Shown in pieces: positions 26,320 through 35,766 of a stretch of 64,000 nt of DNA (the stretch's first letter is position 1; each line of letters opens with the position of its first letter). The notes below the pieces were generated by a model that did no database searches, was not told where the DNA came from, and saw only the letters and a list, made by a program, of their open reading frames with translations. The position numbers and the translations under genes are program-made. The stretch is from Leptolyngbya sp. NIES-3755 (GTDB taxonomy: Bacteria > Cyanobacteriota > Cyanobacteriia > Leptolyngbyales > Leptolyngbyaceae), in contig AP017308.1 in the NCBI GenBank assembly GCA_001548435.1, forward strand, positions 5,341,030 through 5,405,029. The letters run 5' to 3'.

Positions 26320-27048
26320 ATGCAAGTCTCGATCGTCATTCCCACATTGAACGAAGCGAGTAGTCTTGGACGCACATTACGGCAGCTTGCAGTGCTGGAA
26401 CCATCAGCGATCGAAGTGCTTGTTGTCGATGGAGGGAGTGAAGATGAAACGGTCTCAATTGCACAAGCGGCTGGAGCAACCGTAATTCAGTGCGATCGTC
26501 GAGGGCGGTCAGTGCAGATGAATTGTGGGGCAAAATCAGCGATCGGCGATGTTGTTTGTTTTTTACATGCGGATACCAGTGTTCCTGATGATTTGGTTGC
26601 CGTGATTGAGCAAACACTTATTGATTCAGCGATCGTTTGTGGTGGCTTTGTCTCTCTGATGGCTGGGGCACAGAACACACGCTGGGGAATTTCACTGCAC
26701 AATTACTTAAAAACCTACTACGCTCCTCTGCTGTTTAGACCACATTTGTTCTTACGAGGATTGCGTCTGCTCTTTGGTGATCAAGTGATATTTTGTCGCC
26801 GTTCTGAGTTTTGGGAGTGTGGTGGGTTTGATGAGCGGCTTCCGATTATGGAAGATGGAGATTTATGTTTGCGGCTGGTGCAAAAAGGGCGAATTCGACA
26901 GGTCAATCGAGTGGTACAATCCTCCGATCGACGAGTTGCCAAATGGGGAGCTTGGAAAGCAACGGCGATTTATCTCTATGTTGGAATTTTATGGGGAGTG
27001 GGAGTCTCTGCGGACTATCTTAAAAAGTTCTACGAGGATATTCGTTAG
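26320..27048 (+). CDS. Family 2 glycosyltransferase, TIGR04283 (arsenosugar-associated) type
   Basis: 242 residues. GT2 fold motifs: VSIVIPTLNEASSLGRTLRQ, then EVLVVDGGSEDETVSIAQAA, VCFLHADTSVP (DxD-like), and GDQVIFCRRSEFWECGGFDE with EDGDLCLRLVQKGRI. The 'RGRSVQMNCGA' segment is typical of TIGR04283, a family often near arsenosugar-biosynthesis genes. An arsenic island lies about 7 kb upstream, but arsS and arsM are not in this window, so the arsenic link is suggestive only. The gene ends in a four-base overlap with the convergent oxidoreductase. Confidence 0.85.
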   Translation: MQVSIVIPTLNEASSLGRTLRQLAVLEPSAIEVLVVDGGSEDETVSIAQAAGATVIQCDRRGRSVQMNCGAKSAIGDVVCFLHADTSVPDDLVAVIEQTLIDSAIVCGGFVSLMAGAQNTRWGISLHNYLKTYYAPLLFRPHLFLRGLRLLFGDQVIFCRRSEFWECGGFDERLPIMEDGDLCLRLVQKGRIRQVNRVVQSSDRRVAKWGAWKATAIYLYVGILWGVGVSADYLKKFYEDIR

Positions 27049-28586
27049 CTGAACTTTGCAGCAAGCTTTAACACGAATTGAATCGCAGGTTTGAGAAATG
27101 TTTTGCGATAGTATTCATCCGCCGCTTGTTTAATCGCTTGTGCTTGCGTTGGATAAGGATGAATGACTTCAGAGAGTGCTTTTAGTCCTTGTTTTCTGAC
27201 GATCGCGAATGTGACTTCGCTAATCATATCGCCTGCATGACGCGCTACGATCGTGGCTCCTAAAATCTGATCTGAACCCCGTCGAAGTAGAACTTTCACA
27301 AAACCATTGGTTTCTCCGTCGGTTAAAGCTCGATCGACTTCTTGAAAAGGAATGTGTATCGTTTCAGTCTCGATTCCCTTGTTCTGAGCGTCTGTTTCAT
27401 ACAGTCCAACATGAGCGATTTCAGGATCAGTGTAAGTTACCCAAGGCATGATGAGACTACTGAGCTTACTTCGTCCTAAGCCAAATGGAGCAAATAAAGC
27501 ATTCCGAATCAGCATCCGAGCGGCAGCATCCGCAGCATGAGTAAATTTCCATCGCATACAAATGTCACCCGCTGCATAGATCCGAGGATTTGTGGTTTGA
27601 AGATAATCATTCACAACGACACCAGCCGCATTGTATTTCACGTCCACCGCTTCTAAGTTCAGTCCTTCAACGTTTGGCGATCGTCCTGCACCAATTAAAA
27701 TTTCATCCACAACAATCGTTTTTGTCATGCCCTGATGCTGATAGTAAATCACTTTACCCGTATCGGTTTGCTCGACTCGGTTTACGGTGCTTTTCAGAAG
27801 TAGATCGATACTATCTTGTAAAAAACTTTGCTCGATTAGGTGAGCAGCTTCGGCATCTTCTCGATCGAGCAAATGGTCTTTGTTGTGAAATAGCGTGACT
27901 TCGCTACCGAGTCGCTGAAATGCCTGTGCCAGTTCACACCCGATCGGACCCCCTCCAATCACCGCCAAACGGGTAGGGCGATCGACCAACGAGAAAACCG
28001 TTTCATGCGTGAGAAAGCCAGCCTCAGCAAGTCCAGGAATGTCAGGATGACCCGCACGTGCACCTGTGGTGATGGCTGCCTTCTTAAAGCGAAGTTTGGT
28101 TCCGTCCACCTCGATCGTCTGTGGGTCACAAAATGCGGCTCGACCGAGAAACACATCAATCCCCAAGCGACGAAATTCGTTGGCTGAGTCATGCGGACTG
28201 ATCTCAGAGCGAATCCGTCTTACTCGTTGCATCACCGCCGCAAAATCCACCTCTACAGATTCAGGGGGACGAATGCCAAAAGGTTGAGCGTCGCGAATCG
28301 TAGCCGCAACCCGTGATGATTGAATCAATGTTTTCGAGGGAACACAGCCTAGATTGAGACAATCACCGCCCATCAAACTTTTCTCAATCAAAGCAATTTT
28401 CAATCCCAAGTTCAATCCAGCCGCTCCAGCCGCTACGACCAGTCCAGCCGTTCCAGCACCCACTACAACCAGGTCATAGATCGGTGCGGGTGTGGGATTG
28501 ATCCAATCTGTGGGATGCACCTGAGCAATCAATTTTTGATTGTATTCATCAAGCGGTTGCACGGCAGGCTGATTCAGAATTGACAT
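27045..28586 (-). CDS. MerA-like pyridine nucleotide-disulfide oxidoreductase
   Basis: 513 residues. FAD binding: LVVVGAGTAGLVVAAGAAG. The redox disulfide is CLNLGCVPSK, the NAD(P)H site is LAVIGGGPIGCELAQAF, and the C-terminal dimer region ends in HPYPTQAQAIKQAADEYY. Mercuric reductases carry a C-terminal Cys pair for Hg(II); here the end (KPAIQFVLKLAAKFS) has none, and there is no N-terminal metal-binding domain. It belongs to the group annotated 'mercuric reductase' in cyanobacteria that probably acts on other substrates. It is divergent from the methyltransferase, 44 bases apart. Confidence 0.88.
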   Translation of the reverse strand: MSILNQPAVQPLDEYNQKLIAQVHPTDWINPTPAPIYDLVVVGAGTAGLVVAAGAAGLNLGLKIALIEKSLMGGDCLNLGCVPSKTLIQSSRVAATIRDAQPFGIRPPESVEVDFAAVMQRVRRIRSEISPHDSANEFRRLGIDVFLGRAAFCDPQTIEVDGTKLRFKKAAITTGARAGHPDIPGLAEAGFLTHETVFSLVDRPTRLAVIGGGPIGCELAQAFQRLGSEVTLFHNKDHLLDREDAEAAHLIEQSFLQDSIDLLLKSTVNRVEQTDTGKVIYYQHQGMTKTIVVDEILIGAGRSPNVEGLNLEAVDVKYNAAGVVVNDYLQTTNPRIYAAGDICMRWKFTHAADAAARMLIRNALFAPFGLGRSKLSSLIMPWVTYTDPEIAHVGLYETDAQNKGIETETIHIPFQEVDRALTDGETNGFVKVLLRRGSDQILGATIVARHAGDMISEVTFAIVRKQGLKALSEVIHPYPTQAQAIKQAADEYYRKTFLKPAIQFVLKLAAKFS

Positions 28587-28630
28587 AACATTGTTTTATG
28601 TAAAAGGCGATCGCTCACAAGCTCTGATCA

Positions 28631-29263
28631 ATGATGGAAACAATGGTGCGTCAACAGTATAACCAAATGGCAACCGTGTACGATCGCCTCTGGAGCCGTT
28701 ATATTCTCAGATCTTTATCGTTTCTGAGAGACTGGGCGCAGCTTGCTCCAACGAGCACTGTATTAGATGTGGCTTGTGGGACGGGAACCTTTGAAAGTTT
28801 AGTTCTAGCAGAACAGCCAGATCAATCGATCGTTGGAATTGATCTATCGGAGAAAATGCTAGAAGTTGCTCAAAAGAAATGTCGTAACTATCCGAATGTT
28901 TCGTTTGAACAAGCTTCTGTGACCGCATTACCGTTTGACGATCGCAGTTTTGATGTGGTTGTCTCAGCGAGTGCGCTTCACTACTTTGAAGATCCGATCG
29001 CAGCTTTACTAGAAATGAAGCGGGTCCTGAAGCCTGAAGGGGAGCTAATAATTCTTGATTGGTGTAAAGATGATTGGCTGTGTCAGATCTACGATTTTGC
29101 TCTGAAGCGATTCGATCGAGCGCATCAACAGTGTTATACACAGCATGAATTTCACGAGCTTCTGAGCAGAACAGGCTTTCATATTGATCGATCGACTCGA
29201 TTTCGCACGGGTTGGGCATGGGAATTAATGATCGCGACTGCAAAGCCTATCGATAGAATTTAA
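28631..29263 (+). CDS. Class I SAM-dependent methyltransferase (UbiE/Methyltransf_11 type)
   Basis: 210 residues; the start may instead be ATG at 28643 (MVRQQYNQMA). Motifs: TVLDVACGTGTFESLVL, GIDLSEKMLEVAQKK, LPFDDRSFDVVVSASALHYF, then LEMKRVLKPEGELIILDWCK. It has no ArsM-type conserved Cys trio. The N-terminal 'MATVYDRLW' pattern is shared with quinone and small-molecule methyltransferases. It precedes the frameshifted acyltransferase by 18 bases and may be cotranscribed with it. Confidence 0.85.
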   Translation: MMETMVRQQYNQMATVYDRLWSRYILRSLSFLRDWAQLAPTSTVLDVACGTGTFESLVLAEQPDQSIVGIDLSEKMLEVAQKKCRNYPNVSFEQASVTALPFDDRSFDVVVSASALHYFEDPIAALLEMKRVLKPEGELIILDWCKDDWLCQIYDFALKRFDRAHQQCYTQHEFHELLSRTGFHIDRSTRFRTGWAWELMIATAKPIDRI

Positions 29264-29281
29264 GAAAGTTAGAACATTGAT

Positions 29282-30489
29282 ATGCCAATTGCTGAGAACA
29301 AACCAGAAACGCGATCGCGTCGATACGATTTTGATTGGTTGAGAGTATTGGCTGTTTTGCTCTTAATTTTTTTTATGCGGCGGCGGTGTTTTATCGAGGA
29401 GAGCTAGGAGAGTTTTATGTCCAAAATGCTCAACCTAGCCCAGTGATGAATGCTTTCATATTGTTCGTCTATCAGTGGCACATGCCGCTCTTTTTTCTGA
29501 TCTCTGGTGCGGGAACTTGGTTCGCACTGTCGCATCGATCCGTTAAGCAGTATGTTCAGGAACGCGGACAACGTTTATTCATTCCGTTTGTGTTCGGAAC
29601 GCTCGTTCTAGTTCCACCCCAGGTGTACTTACGGCTATTGAATCGTGCAAGTTACGATCGCTCTTACTGGCAGTTCTATCCTCAGTTTTTCAATGGCGTT
29701 CGTCCATACGGGAACTTTGAATGGGGACATCTTTGGTTTCTCATTTATCTGTTCACGTTTTCAATGCTGGCACTTCCGGTATTAATCGCGCTACGAGATG
29801 CACCACTACGATCGAAGTTCGCAAATTGGATCGAGAAGCCGGGTGTCATCTTGCTGATGGCATTACCACTCGCTGTCATCGAAGGAAGTTTGCGACCTCA
29901 TTGGCTTGGGTTTCAAAACCTGTACGACGACTGGGCAAATGTTTGCTTGTACCTGCTGTATTTTATCTATGGCTATTTAATCTGTTCAGATGCTCGGTTT
30001 GGAAGCGCGATCGACAAACATTTAGGGATTGCGACAACATTAGCGATCGTCTGTATGACTGTGTTGCTTAGTCTGTGGCAGACCGATTTGATTCCCGATC
30101 GCGCTTACTCAGTCAACTATGTTTTATATCAATGTTTTCGAGGCTGCAATAGTTGGTTCTGGGTATTGATGCTCTTAGGACTGGGACGGAAATTTTTGAA
30201 TATCAACAGTCGTCTATTGTCTTATGCGAACGAAGCAGCTTACCCGGTTTACTTGCTTCATCAAACAGTTTTGGTAACGATTTCATTCTATGTAGTTCGT
30301 TGGAATGTGGGAGTCATGACAAAATTCTGGGCGATTAGTACCGCTACAGTTGTGATTACGATCGCGCTTTACGAACTGTTCGTCCGAAGGTTCAATCTTG
30401 TACGATTCCTATTTGGGCTGAAGCCAGTCATGAGGCAGTCGAACCAAGAAACCTCGATCGCAACTGCCTCAGATTCAAGCCAATCTTAG
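29282..30489 (+). pseudogene. Acyltransferase-3 family membrane protein with apparent -1 frameshift in a poly-T run
   Basis: The natural start is ATG at 29282 (MPIAENKPETRSRRYDFDWL). That frame gives YDFDWLRVLAVLLLIFF, the typical first helix of the family, then hits a stop after about 40 residues. The other frame continues seamlessly from the same point as YAAAVFYRGELGEFYV through 384 residues and about nine more helices to 30489. The switch lies in eight consecutive T bases at 29367-29374; nine would restore one frame. The family resembles OpgC/MdoC (acyltransferase 3, PF01757), which acylates glycans. The break may be a sequencing error, slippage, phase variation or real decay. Confidence 0.75.
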
Positions 30490-30510
30490 AAACTGAGTGA
30501 GCTTTGAATT

Positions 30511-31029
30511 TTAGATCGTTCCTGGATCGCGCTTGCCCATCAGATGTTGAAACGCGGTATTTGCTTCGGGAATTGCTAAAACAAACGATGCGATCGAACA
30601 AAGTGTCGCAACTTGGCAATAGGCGCACAGTGCCTCATTATCCCGCCACTCGATTCGCGCCAGTCCCAATGCCACGATCGAATCAATCAGCGTTTTTCCT
30701 GCCATTGCGATCGGTAAGAATGGCGCTTGTGTCGCTCGATTTGCTCCGCCTGCTCCAGCCAGCAATGCTGTAATCGAATAGTTAACCAGCATCATCAATC
30801 CATCCGGTGTATCGAATACGCTGTAGGCAAAATCGGACGCATCGACTTTGCTTGAATCAATTCCGGGAATAGGCGGATCAGGAAGTTTGTCGATCATGCC
30901 AACTTGATAAGCAGAAACGGCTTCCGCCATTGTTGCGCCAACAAAAGACAGTCCCATAATCAATCGGCGACGGGATAGATCAGGATTCTGACCTTTCCGC
31001 AGTTCCTCACTCAGTTGTCTTGGTTCCAT
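30511..31029 (-). CDS. Vitamin K epoxide reductase-like membrane protein
   Basis: 172 residues with a hydrophilic start (MEPRQLSEELRKGQNPDLSR) and four hydrophobic segments. RRRLIMGLSFVGATMAEAVS then LPDPPIPG and the C-terminal CAYCQVATLCSIASFVLAIP match the short bacterial proteins annotated as vitamin K epoxide reductase family. The CxxC (CAYC) near the last helix is the likely redox pair. VKOR homologues reoxidise disulfide-forming enzymes. No DsbA-type gene is beside it. This shorter subgroup lacks the fused thioredoxin domain typical of cyanobacterial VKOR. Confidence 0.6.
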   Translation of the reverse strand: MEPRQLSEELRKGQNPDLSRRRLIMGLSFVGATMAEAVSAYQVGMIDKLPDPPIPGIDSSKVDASDFAYSVFDTPDGLMMLVNYSITALLAGAGGANRATQAPFLPIAMAGKTLIDSIVALGLARIEWRDNEALCAYCQVATLCSIASFVLAIPEANTAFQHLMGKRDPGTI

Positions 31030-31381
31030 AATGATGCTCCAGGTGTAAGGACGGATTGGGTGAAGACCGTTTTCGGGTCAAGCACACAACATCCCCACAG
31101 TTTGGAAGCCAGGAGAATAGATAACACCTCACTATGGGCAGACCTTAGCCATTTGCCTTTGTTGTTCCATTTTCAACAGAAAGCTACCAACCCAGCAACA
31201 GGACTCTATCGCGACTTGGTAGCGAGTTATGGTGATTTGACTCTAGGACACATCGTTAATTCTGACGGGATTTCACATAGAAATCTGTATCGAAGATTGC
31301 TCAAATTCATCGATTGATGAGAATCACAGACAGGGAATGGTCGATCGAGGATTCTAGAAAAGTTATTCAGCTTAACGATTC
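31030..31381. other. Intergenic region between VKOR-like gene and small peptide gene
   Basis: 352 bases. A 100-codon plus-strand frame here overlaps the start of the divergent gene and has no recognisable domain. I see no RNA, repeat or strong hairpin. Confidence 0.4.
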
Positions 31382-31561
31382 ATGATTCGACTCAATCAAT
31401 TAATGATGGGCTTTTCTGTGGCGGTCGGTTGCCTGATTGTTGGCATTCAGAACACGCCAAAACTTTGGCACGAATACCAACTCTGGCAGCACTCCGGAGT
31501 CACTTGTGAGCAGGCTACAGAAGACGGAAAAGCCACACGCTACGGAAATGATTGCCGTTAA
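31382..31561 (+). CDS. Small secreted or membrane-anchored protein
   Basis: 59 residues: an N-terminal hydrophobic segment (LMMGFSVAVGCLIVGIQNTP) that could be a signal anchor, then a short polar domain with two Cys, one in GVTCEQ and one just before the C-terminal Arg. Its last bases (TTAA) are shared with the stop codon of the convergent serine hydrolase. Similar tiny 'signal plus Cys pair' proteins exist in cyanobacteria, but the family is not recognised. Short length keeps confidence moderate. Confidence 0.5.
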   Translation: MIRLNQLMMGFSVAVGCLIVGIQNTPKLWHEYQLWQHSGVTCEQATEDGKATRYGNDCR

Positions 31562-32493
31562 ATTTCTTTCATGGCTTCGTTAATCTGCTGAGTGACAAAG
31601 GGCAAAATTTCTTCGTTGCCACTGTGGGATTTGCCTTCGGTGAAGACGACGAGCAGATAGGGCTGCAAATCGGGCAGTTCAACGTACGCGGCATCGTGGC
31701 GGACTCGGCTCATTAAGCCTGCTTTTGACCAAACTTTCGCAACTTGAGGAACACCGCCCCCGATAAAGCCCACGACTTGATTTTCGGGATCAGCTTCGAG
31801 GTCTGCGGGATTTAGCGATCGCTTCATCAGTTCCATCATCGACTGCGATCGCTCCGGTGTGACCGCCACGCCACCCACAATACTGTGAAGTAGTTTCGCG
31901 GCTGCATTCGTAGTGAGCATGTTCCGATTCTCGAAATCTTCCCCATAGAAAGCGCGTTCTCGCCCATACGGACCATCACACCAAGTTTTTTGATTCACGT
32001 TAATCGTTGCGAACTCTGACCAATTCAACGATTGAAAATAGCGATTCACGATATTGCGCTGATATTTCCAAGTTTCAAACGGTCCGGGTGGCAGTTCAGG
32101 TCCGCCTGTCGTACCGCTAAGAACGTCCACCACCAGCCCAGTCGCATCATTGCTCGAATCGACAATCATATCGCGCAGTGCTCGATCAAGTTCGGCAGAG
32201 GATGGAATCATGCCGCGTTCTAACCATTCGTGTGCCGCAACTAGATAAAATAACTTGACCACACTGGCGGGGTAAATATTTTCAACGCCGCGATAAGCGA
32301 ATCCTCTGGGCGATCGCTGCCAAAATTCTTCGGGGCGAATGGCTCCGCCAGTATTGACGAACACGGGCGAGTCATACACAATCCAGGTCAATGCAATTTG
32401 ATTTGCAGCCAGACTCGGAAACTGTGCCCAAGTCGCTTGTAAGACTCGATCGCCCAAGGTTTCTAACCGTTCGTCTTTGTGGAAAAAAGTCAT
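31558..32493 (-). CDS. Serine hydrolase, class A beta-lactamase-like fold
   Basis: 311 residues. PASVVKLFYL supplies the SxxK motif, DSSNDATGLVVD the SDN-like motif, and KVWSKAGLM the third box (SKAG in place of KTG). No signal peptide is present, unlike true periplasmic beta-lactamases. Such cyanobacterial proteins are annotated beta-lactamase or serine hydrolase and may act as esterases or peptidases. It is divergent from the NlpC/P60 gene (23 bases), so both may relate to cell-wall turnover. Confidence 0.82.
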   Translation of the reverse strand: MTFFHKDERLETLGDRVLQATWAQFPSLAANQIALTWIVYDSPVFVNTGGAIRPEEFWQRSPRGFAYRGVENIYPASVVKLFYLVAAHEWLERGMIPSSAELDRALRDMIVDSSNDATGLVVDVLSGTTGGPELPPGPFETWKYQRNIVNRYFQSLNWSEFATINVNQKTWCDGPYGRERAFYGEDFENRNMLTTNAAAKLLHSIVGGVAVTPERSQSMMELMKRSLNPADLEADPENQVVGFIGGGVPQVAKVWSKAGLMSRVRHDAAYVELPDLQPYLLVVFTEGKSHSGNEEILPFVTQQINEAMKEI

Positions 32494-32515
32494 AGCTCAG
32501 TGAAAGTTCTGCCTT

Positions 32516-33160
32516 ATGCAATATCGCACGATCGCGAATCTCAATCTCTACGATTCACCGGATTTAAATCGGTTGGCAACGCAAGCGGCTGTGGGTCGCT
32601 ATTTGAAGATTTTGTCTGATGAGCCGCTTCGGGTAATGACCTGTGAAGATGATTATCCGGGCTATCTTGATCCGCAGGATTTGAAGTATTTGGAAAAGGC
32701 TGAAGAGCCGTATCAGGCAGCGGTTTGGACAGAGGAAGGAATTCGCGATCGTCTTCCTGAAGTGATTGCATTTACTCAAGCAGCGATGTCGGTTCCGAAT
32801 GAGTATCTTTGGGGCGGAACCGTTGCACCAAACTATGATTGTTCGGGATTGATGCAGGCGGCTTTTGCTTCGGTGGGAATTCGATTGCCGCGAGATGCGT
32901 ATCAGCAAGAAGCATTTTTACAGCCTGTTAAAGTGTTGATTCCGGGTGATTTAGTATTTTTTGGCACTCCTGAAAAGGCGACTCATGTTGGGCTTTATCT
33001 AGGTGATAATTTTTACATTCATAGTTCTGGAAAGGAAATGGGACGGAATGGCATTGGAATTGATCAGCTTTCGGCAGACGGCGATCGAGTGAGCCGAGAC
33101 TATTTTGCGCTGTATCGAGGAGCGGGAAGAGCGATCGAGAGCTATATTTCCTCTACGTAG
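32516..33160 (+). CDS. SH3b-NlpC/P60 cell-wall peptidase
   Basis: 214 residues. The N-terminal 80 residues are an SH3b-like domain (YRTIANLNLYDSPDLNRLAT). The NlpC/P60 domain has catalytic Cys in YDCSGLMQAAF, His in ATHVGLYLGDNFYIHSS and the PGDLVFF motif. It matches the cyanobacterial enzyme family of known structure from Anabaena and Nostoc, which hydrolyses gamma-D-Glu-diamino-acid bonds of peptidoglycan fragments. No signal peptide is visible, consistent with cytoplasmic recycling in that group. Confidence 0.92.
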   Translation: MQYRTIANLNLYDSPDLNRLATQAAVGRYLKILSDEPLRVMTCEDDYPGYLDPQDLKYLEKAEEPYQAAVWTEEGIRDRLPEVIAFTQAAMSVPNEYLWGGTVAPNYDCSGLMQAAFASVGIRLPRDAYQQEAFLQPVKVLIPGDLVFFGTPEKATHVGLYLGDNFYIHSSGKEMGRNGIGIDQLSADGDRVSRDYFALYRGAGRAIESYISST

Positions 33161-33287
33161 AATGCAATTTCACAATTCATCCTCAGTGATACCACTTAAC
33201 TTCTGTTAAAAAACGAACAAGATTGAGCATAATAATTTCATTCTGGAAGCAAACTTGGTGCTTTCAACTTTAGTTAAGGAAAAGACG

Positions 33288-33920
33288 ATGAGTGATAGTG
33301 CGAAAGACGAGGTGCGCGATCGCCTGGGCAACATTGATCAGATTAGAGATATTATTTTTGGGTCTCAGATTCGGGACTATGACAACCGATTGAGCAAAAT
33401 TGAGTCGGATTTGTTGCTGATTCAACAGGATGGACGCGATCGACTGGAACAAGTGAAGTCGATTTTGGAAAGTGAGATCCGAACTGTTGTGGAAGCGCTT
33501 GAGAAGAAACTGAAATCGTATCAAGCACTGAATCAGGAAGAATGTGCAGATTTGCGGCAACAAAGCGATCGATTGAATAAGAAGTTTGTCAACACCATTC
33601 AATCGCTGGATGAGTCGGTACATCGTCAGTTTAGTTCGGTGCGTACAGAAATTTCTGAGACGAAAACCAAGCTGCGTGAGGATGTGAATGCGCTGCGGGA
33701 TTTGGTGTTAGAAGAACTCGATCGACGATTTTCTAGCTTGCAAGATGCGAAAGTGTCGCGGGATGACATTGCTGAAACATTGTTTGAACTGGGAATGCGA
33801 ATTAAAGGAACAGAGTTTATTCCTGCATTGAAAGAAGTTGGGGAAAACAATGTGGAAAATGTTGATCCGCTACCTCTGTTAGCTACTCGCAAGCACATTG
33901 AAGAGATTCATCACAGATAG
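33288..33920 (+). CDS. Coiled-coil protein coupled to the OmpA/BON protein
   Basis: 210 residues from ATG at 33288, which follows AAGGA; the longer frame adds 11 residues without a ribosome site. The sequence is almost all heptad-patterned helix (about residues 20-160), rich in Glu, Asp, Arg and Lys, with no signal peptide. The last codons are joined to the next gene: its ATG follows this stop directly. It heads the signalling cluster and is likely a scaffold or partner of the OmpA/BON protein. No known domain is recognised. Confidence 0.75.
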   Translation: MSDSAKDEVRDRLGNIDQIRDIIFGSQIRDYDNRLSKIESDLLLIQQDGRDRLEQVKSILESEIRTVVEALEKKLKSYQALNQEECADLRQQSDRLNKKFVNTIQSLDESVHRQFSSVRTEISETKTKLREDVNALRDLVLEELDRRFSSLQDAKVSRDDIAETLFELGMRIKGTEFIPALKEVGENNVENVDPLPLLATRKHIEEIHHR

Positions 33921-35759
33921 ATGCAGCAGGATTTCTCGACTTCGGAGCCTCTAAGTTCAGCCGATTTGAAAGCAGTCGATCGATTGTGGACTGTATTGGC
34001 TGAACTTCAGATTGTGCATCCGCCCGAAGTTGAGAAACCGATCGAAGATCAGCCGATTCGATGGCAAGATCCGACTGTTCTACCGCCTCCGATTGCGATC
34101 GCGCCGATCCCGCCAAAAATCACTCCAGATCCAAGTCGAGCAGTAGAAGCATTTGAACAATTGCAAGCGGTTTTGATTGATCCGAAGCTGGCTCCCATTA
34201 AACAAGAACTTGATCAGTTGATGGCTCAGATCCATCAGTCGGATCAGTTGATCGAACTATTACTGCCGTTGGTGACAAAGCTATTAGAGCGCAAAATCTC
34301 AGAATCTCAGGAAGAAATTGCACAAGCGATCGCGCCCACAATGGGAAAGGCAATTCAGAAACAGATTGAGATTGAGCAAGACTCGATCGTCGATGCTCTC
34401 TATCCGATTATTGGTGGAACAATCTCGAAGTATCTTGCTGAGACGGTTCGTGCAATTAATGATCAAATTGAGAATACATTGAGTGTTCAAGGAATCAAAC
34501 GAAAAATTACAGCGCGAATCAAAGGAGTGTCTGAGGCAGAACTGATTCTTAAAGAAGCAATGCCTCTAAAGATGCAGGCAGTCTTTCTAATTCACAAAGC
34601 ATCGGGACTGGTCCTCTCAGAAATTCAAGGCTCTGGAGATCAGCAGCTTGATTCGGATATGGTTGCTGGAATGTTGACGGCAATTCGGAGCTTTGCGAAT
34701 GATTGTATTGCTCAAGTGGGACAGTCTTCGGAACTGAATGAAATTGATTATGGTCGATCGAAGATTGTCTTAGAAGTAGCGGGCTATTGTTATTTAGCGA
34801 TCGTGATTCAAGGTGAACCAACACAACAGTTTCTTGATCAAGTTCGACAAGTCTTGAGAACATTAGTTCAGCATGAAGGAACTACGATCGCAGCTTTTGA
34901 AGGGGATTATGATGAGCTTCCGCAAACCATTCCAACCACACTGCAAACATTACTAGAACAGAATACAATTCAGAAAGCGAACAAGCCACCGATTGCTATT
35001 ATTGTGGCACTGATCGCGATCGCGGTTCCGATCGGAATTTCCTGGTATCACGAGCATCTACGAGAACGGGTGCAAACTGCGATCGATAAAACTCCAGAGC
35101 TTGCAATTTATGATTTGGAGCCTGAAGTTCGTTTTGGTCAGGTAAAGCTACTGGGGCGGTTACCGAATGAACCCTTACGTGCAAAAGCCGCACAAATTAC
35201 GAAAGAAACCTTGCCAAATTGGTCGATCGACAATGATATTACTGTTGTTGATGTTCCCGCTGATCCAATGCTGGCAGCCGCAGAAGTTCAACGAATCACA
35301 AAGCTCTTGAATCAATCTCCCGACATTAACATCGTTGTGAACTATCAATCTGAGCAAGTCACAATCGAAGGAACAGTGCTGCAAGCTAACGAAATCAAGC
35401 GAATTACTCAGGCTTACCGTCGAATTCCCGGAGTTAAAACGGTTCAAAGCGCGCTTCAAGTCCGCTCGATTCGCAAAGAGTTTCGGCTCTACTTTGCGAT
35501 CGATTCGATTCAATTAGAGCGATCGAGAACTGATTTAGCAAAACTGCGATCGTTCTTGCAGCAGTATCCACAACGGACATTCAGAATCGTTGGCTACAGC
35601 AATGATCTCAGGTTAGCCCGATCACGCGCCCAAACGGTTCAAAAGATGTTAGTTCAGCAAGGAGTTCCATTCAATCGGATCGAAATGAGTGCTTCGGATC
35701 AGTTTGATTCAATCGAACCGGAGTGGCGACATCGATCTGCGATCGTCGAAGTGAAATAA
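33921..35759 (+). CDS. Roadblock-like/BON/OmpA-domain membrane protein
   Basis: 612 residues. Residues 85-215 are helical and include DALYPIIGGTISKYLAETVR. About 218-330 has the alpha/beta pattern of a roadblock/longin-like domain: AVFLIHKASGLVLSEIQG, SDMVAGMLTAIRSFANDCI, then LAIVIQGEP. One membrane helix spans 357-374 (IAIIVALIAIAVPIGISW). Two BON-like repeats lie at about 385-513, and an OmpA-like domain at 520-612 (FAIDSIQLERSRTDLAKL, RIVGYSNDLRLARSRAQ). Roadblock domains classically bind Ras-like GTPases, and such a GTPase gene lies 3.4 kb downstream. The domain call is by sequence character only. It directly follows the coiled-coil gene. Confidence 0.8.
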   Translation: MQQDFSTSEPLSSADLKAVDRLWTVLAELQIVHPPEVEKPIEDQPIRWQDPTVLPPPIAIAPIPPKITPDPSRAVEAFEQLQAVLIDPKLAPIKQELDQLMAQIHQSDQLIELLLPLVTKLLERKISESQEEIAQAIAPTMGKAIQKQIEIEQDSIVDALYPIIGGTISKYLAETVRAINDQIENTLSVQGIKRKITARIKGVSEAELILKEAMPLKMQAVFLIHKASGLVLSEIQGSGDQQLDSDMVAGMLTAIRSFANDCIAQVGQSSELNEIDYGRSKIVLEVAGYCYLAIVIQGEPTQQFLDQVRQVLRTLVQHEGTTIAAFEGDYDELPQTIPTTLQTLLEQNTIQKANKPPIAIIVALIAIAVPIGISWYHEHLRERVQTAIDKTPELAIYDLEPEVRFGQVKLLGRLPNEPLRAKAAQITKETLPNWSIDNDITVVDVPADPMLAAAEVQRITKLLNQSPDINIVVNYQSEQVTIEGTVLQANEIKRITQAYRRIPGVKTVQSALQVRSIRKEFRLYFAIDSIQLERSRTDLAKLRSFLQQYPQRTFRIVGYSNDLRLARSRAQTVQKMLVQQGVPFNRIEMSASDQFDSIEPEWRHRSAIVEVK

Positions 35760-35766
35760 GTGAGTG

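Noticed and set aside
27045-28586. True mercuric reductase
   Set aside because: The C-terminal Cys pair and N-terminal metal-binding domain are missing and there is no merR or merT nearby.
31015-31317. 100-codon plus-strand ORF upstream of the small peptide gene
   Set aside because: It overlaps the start of the divergent VKOR-like gene, has no recognisable domain and no clear ribosome site.
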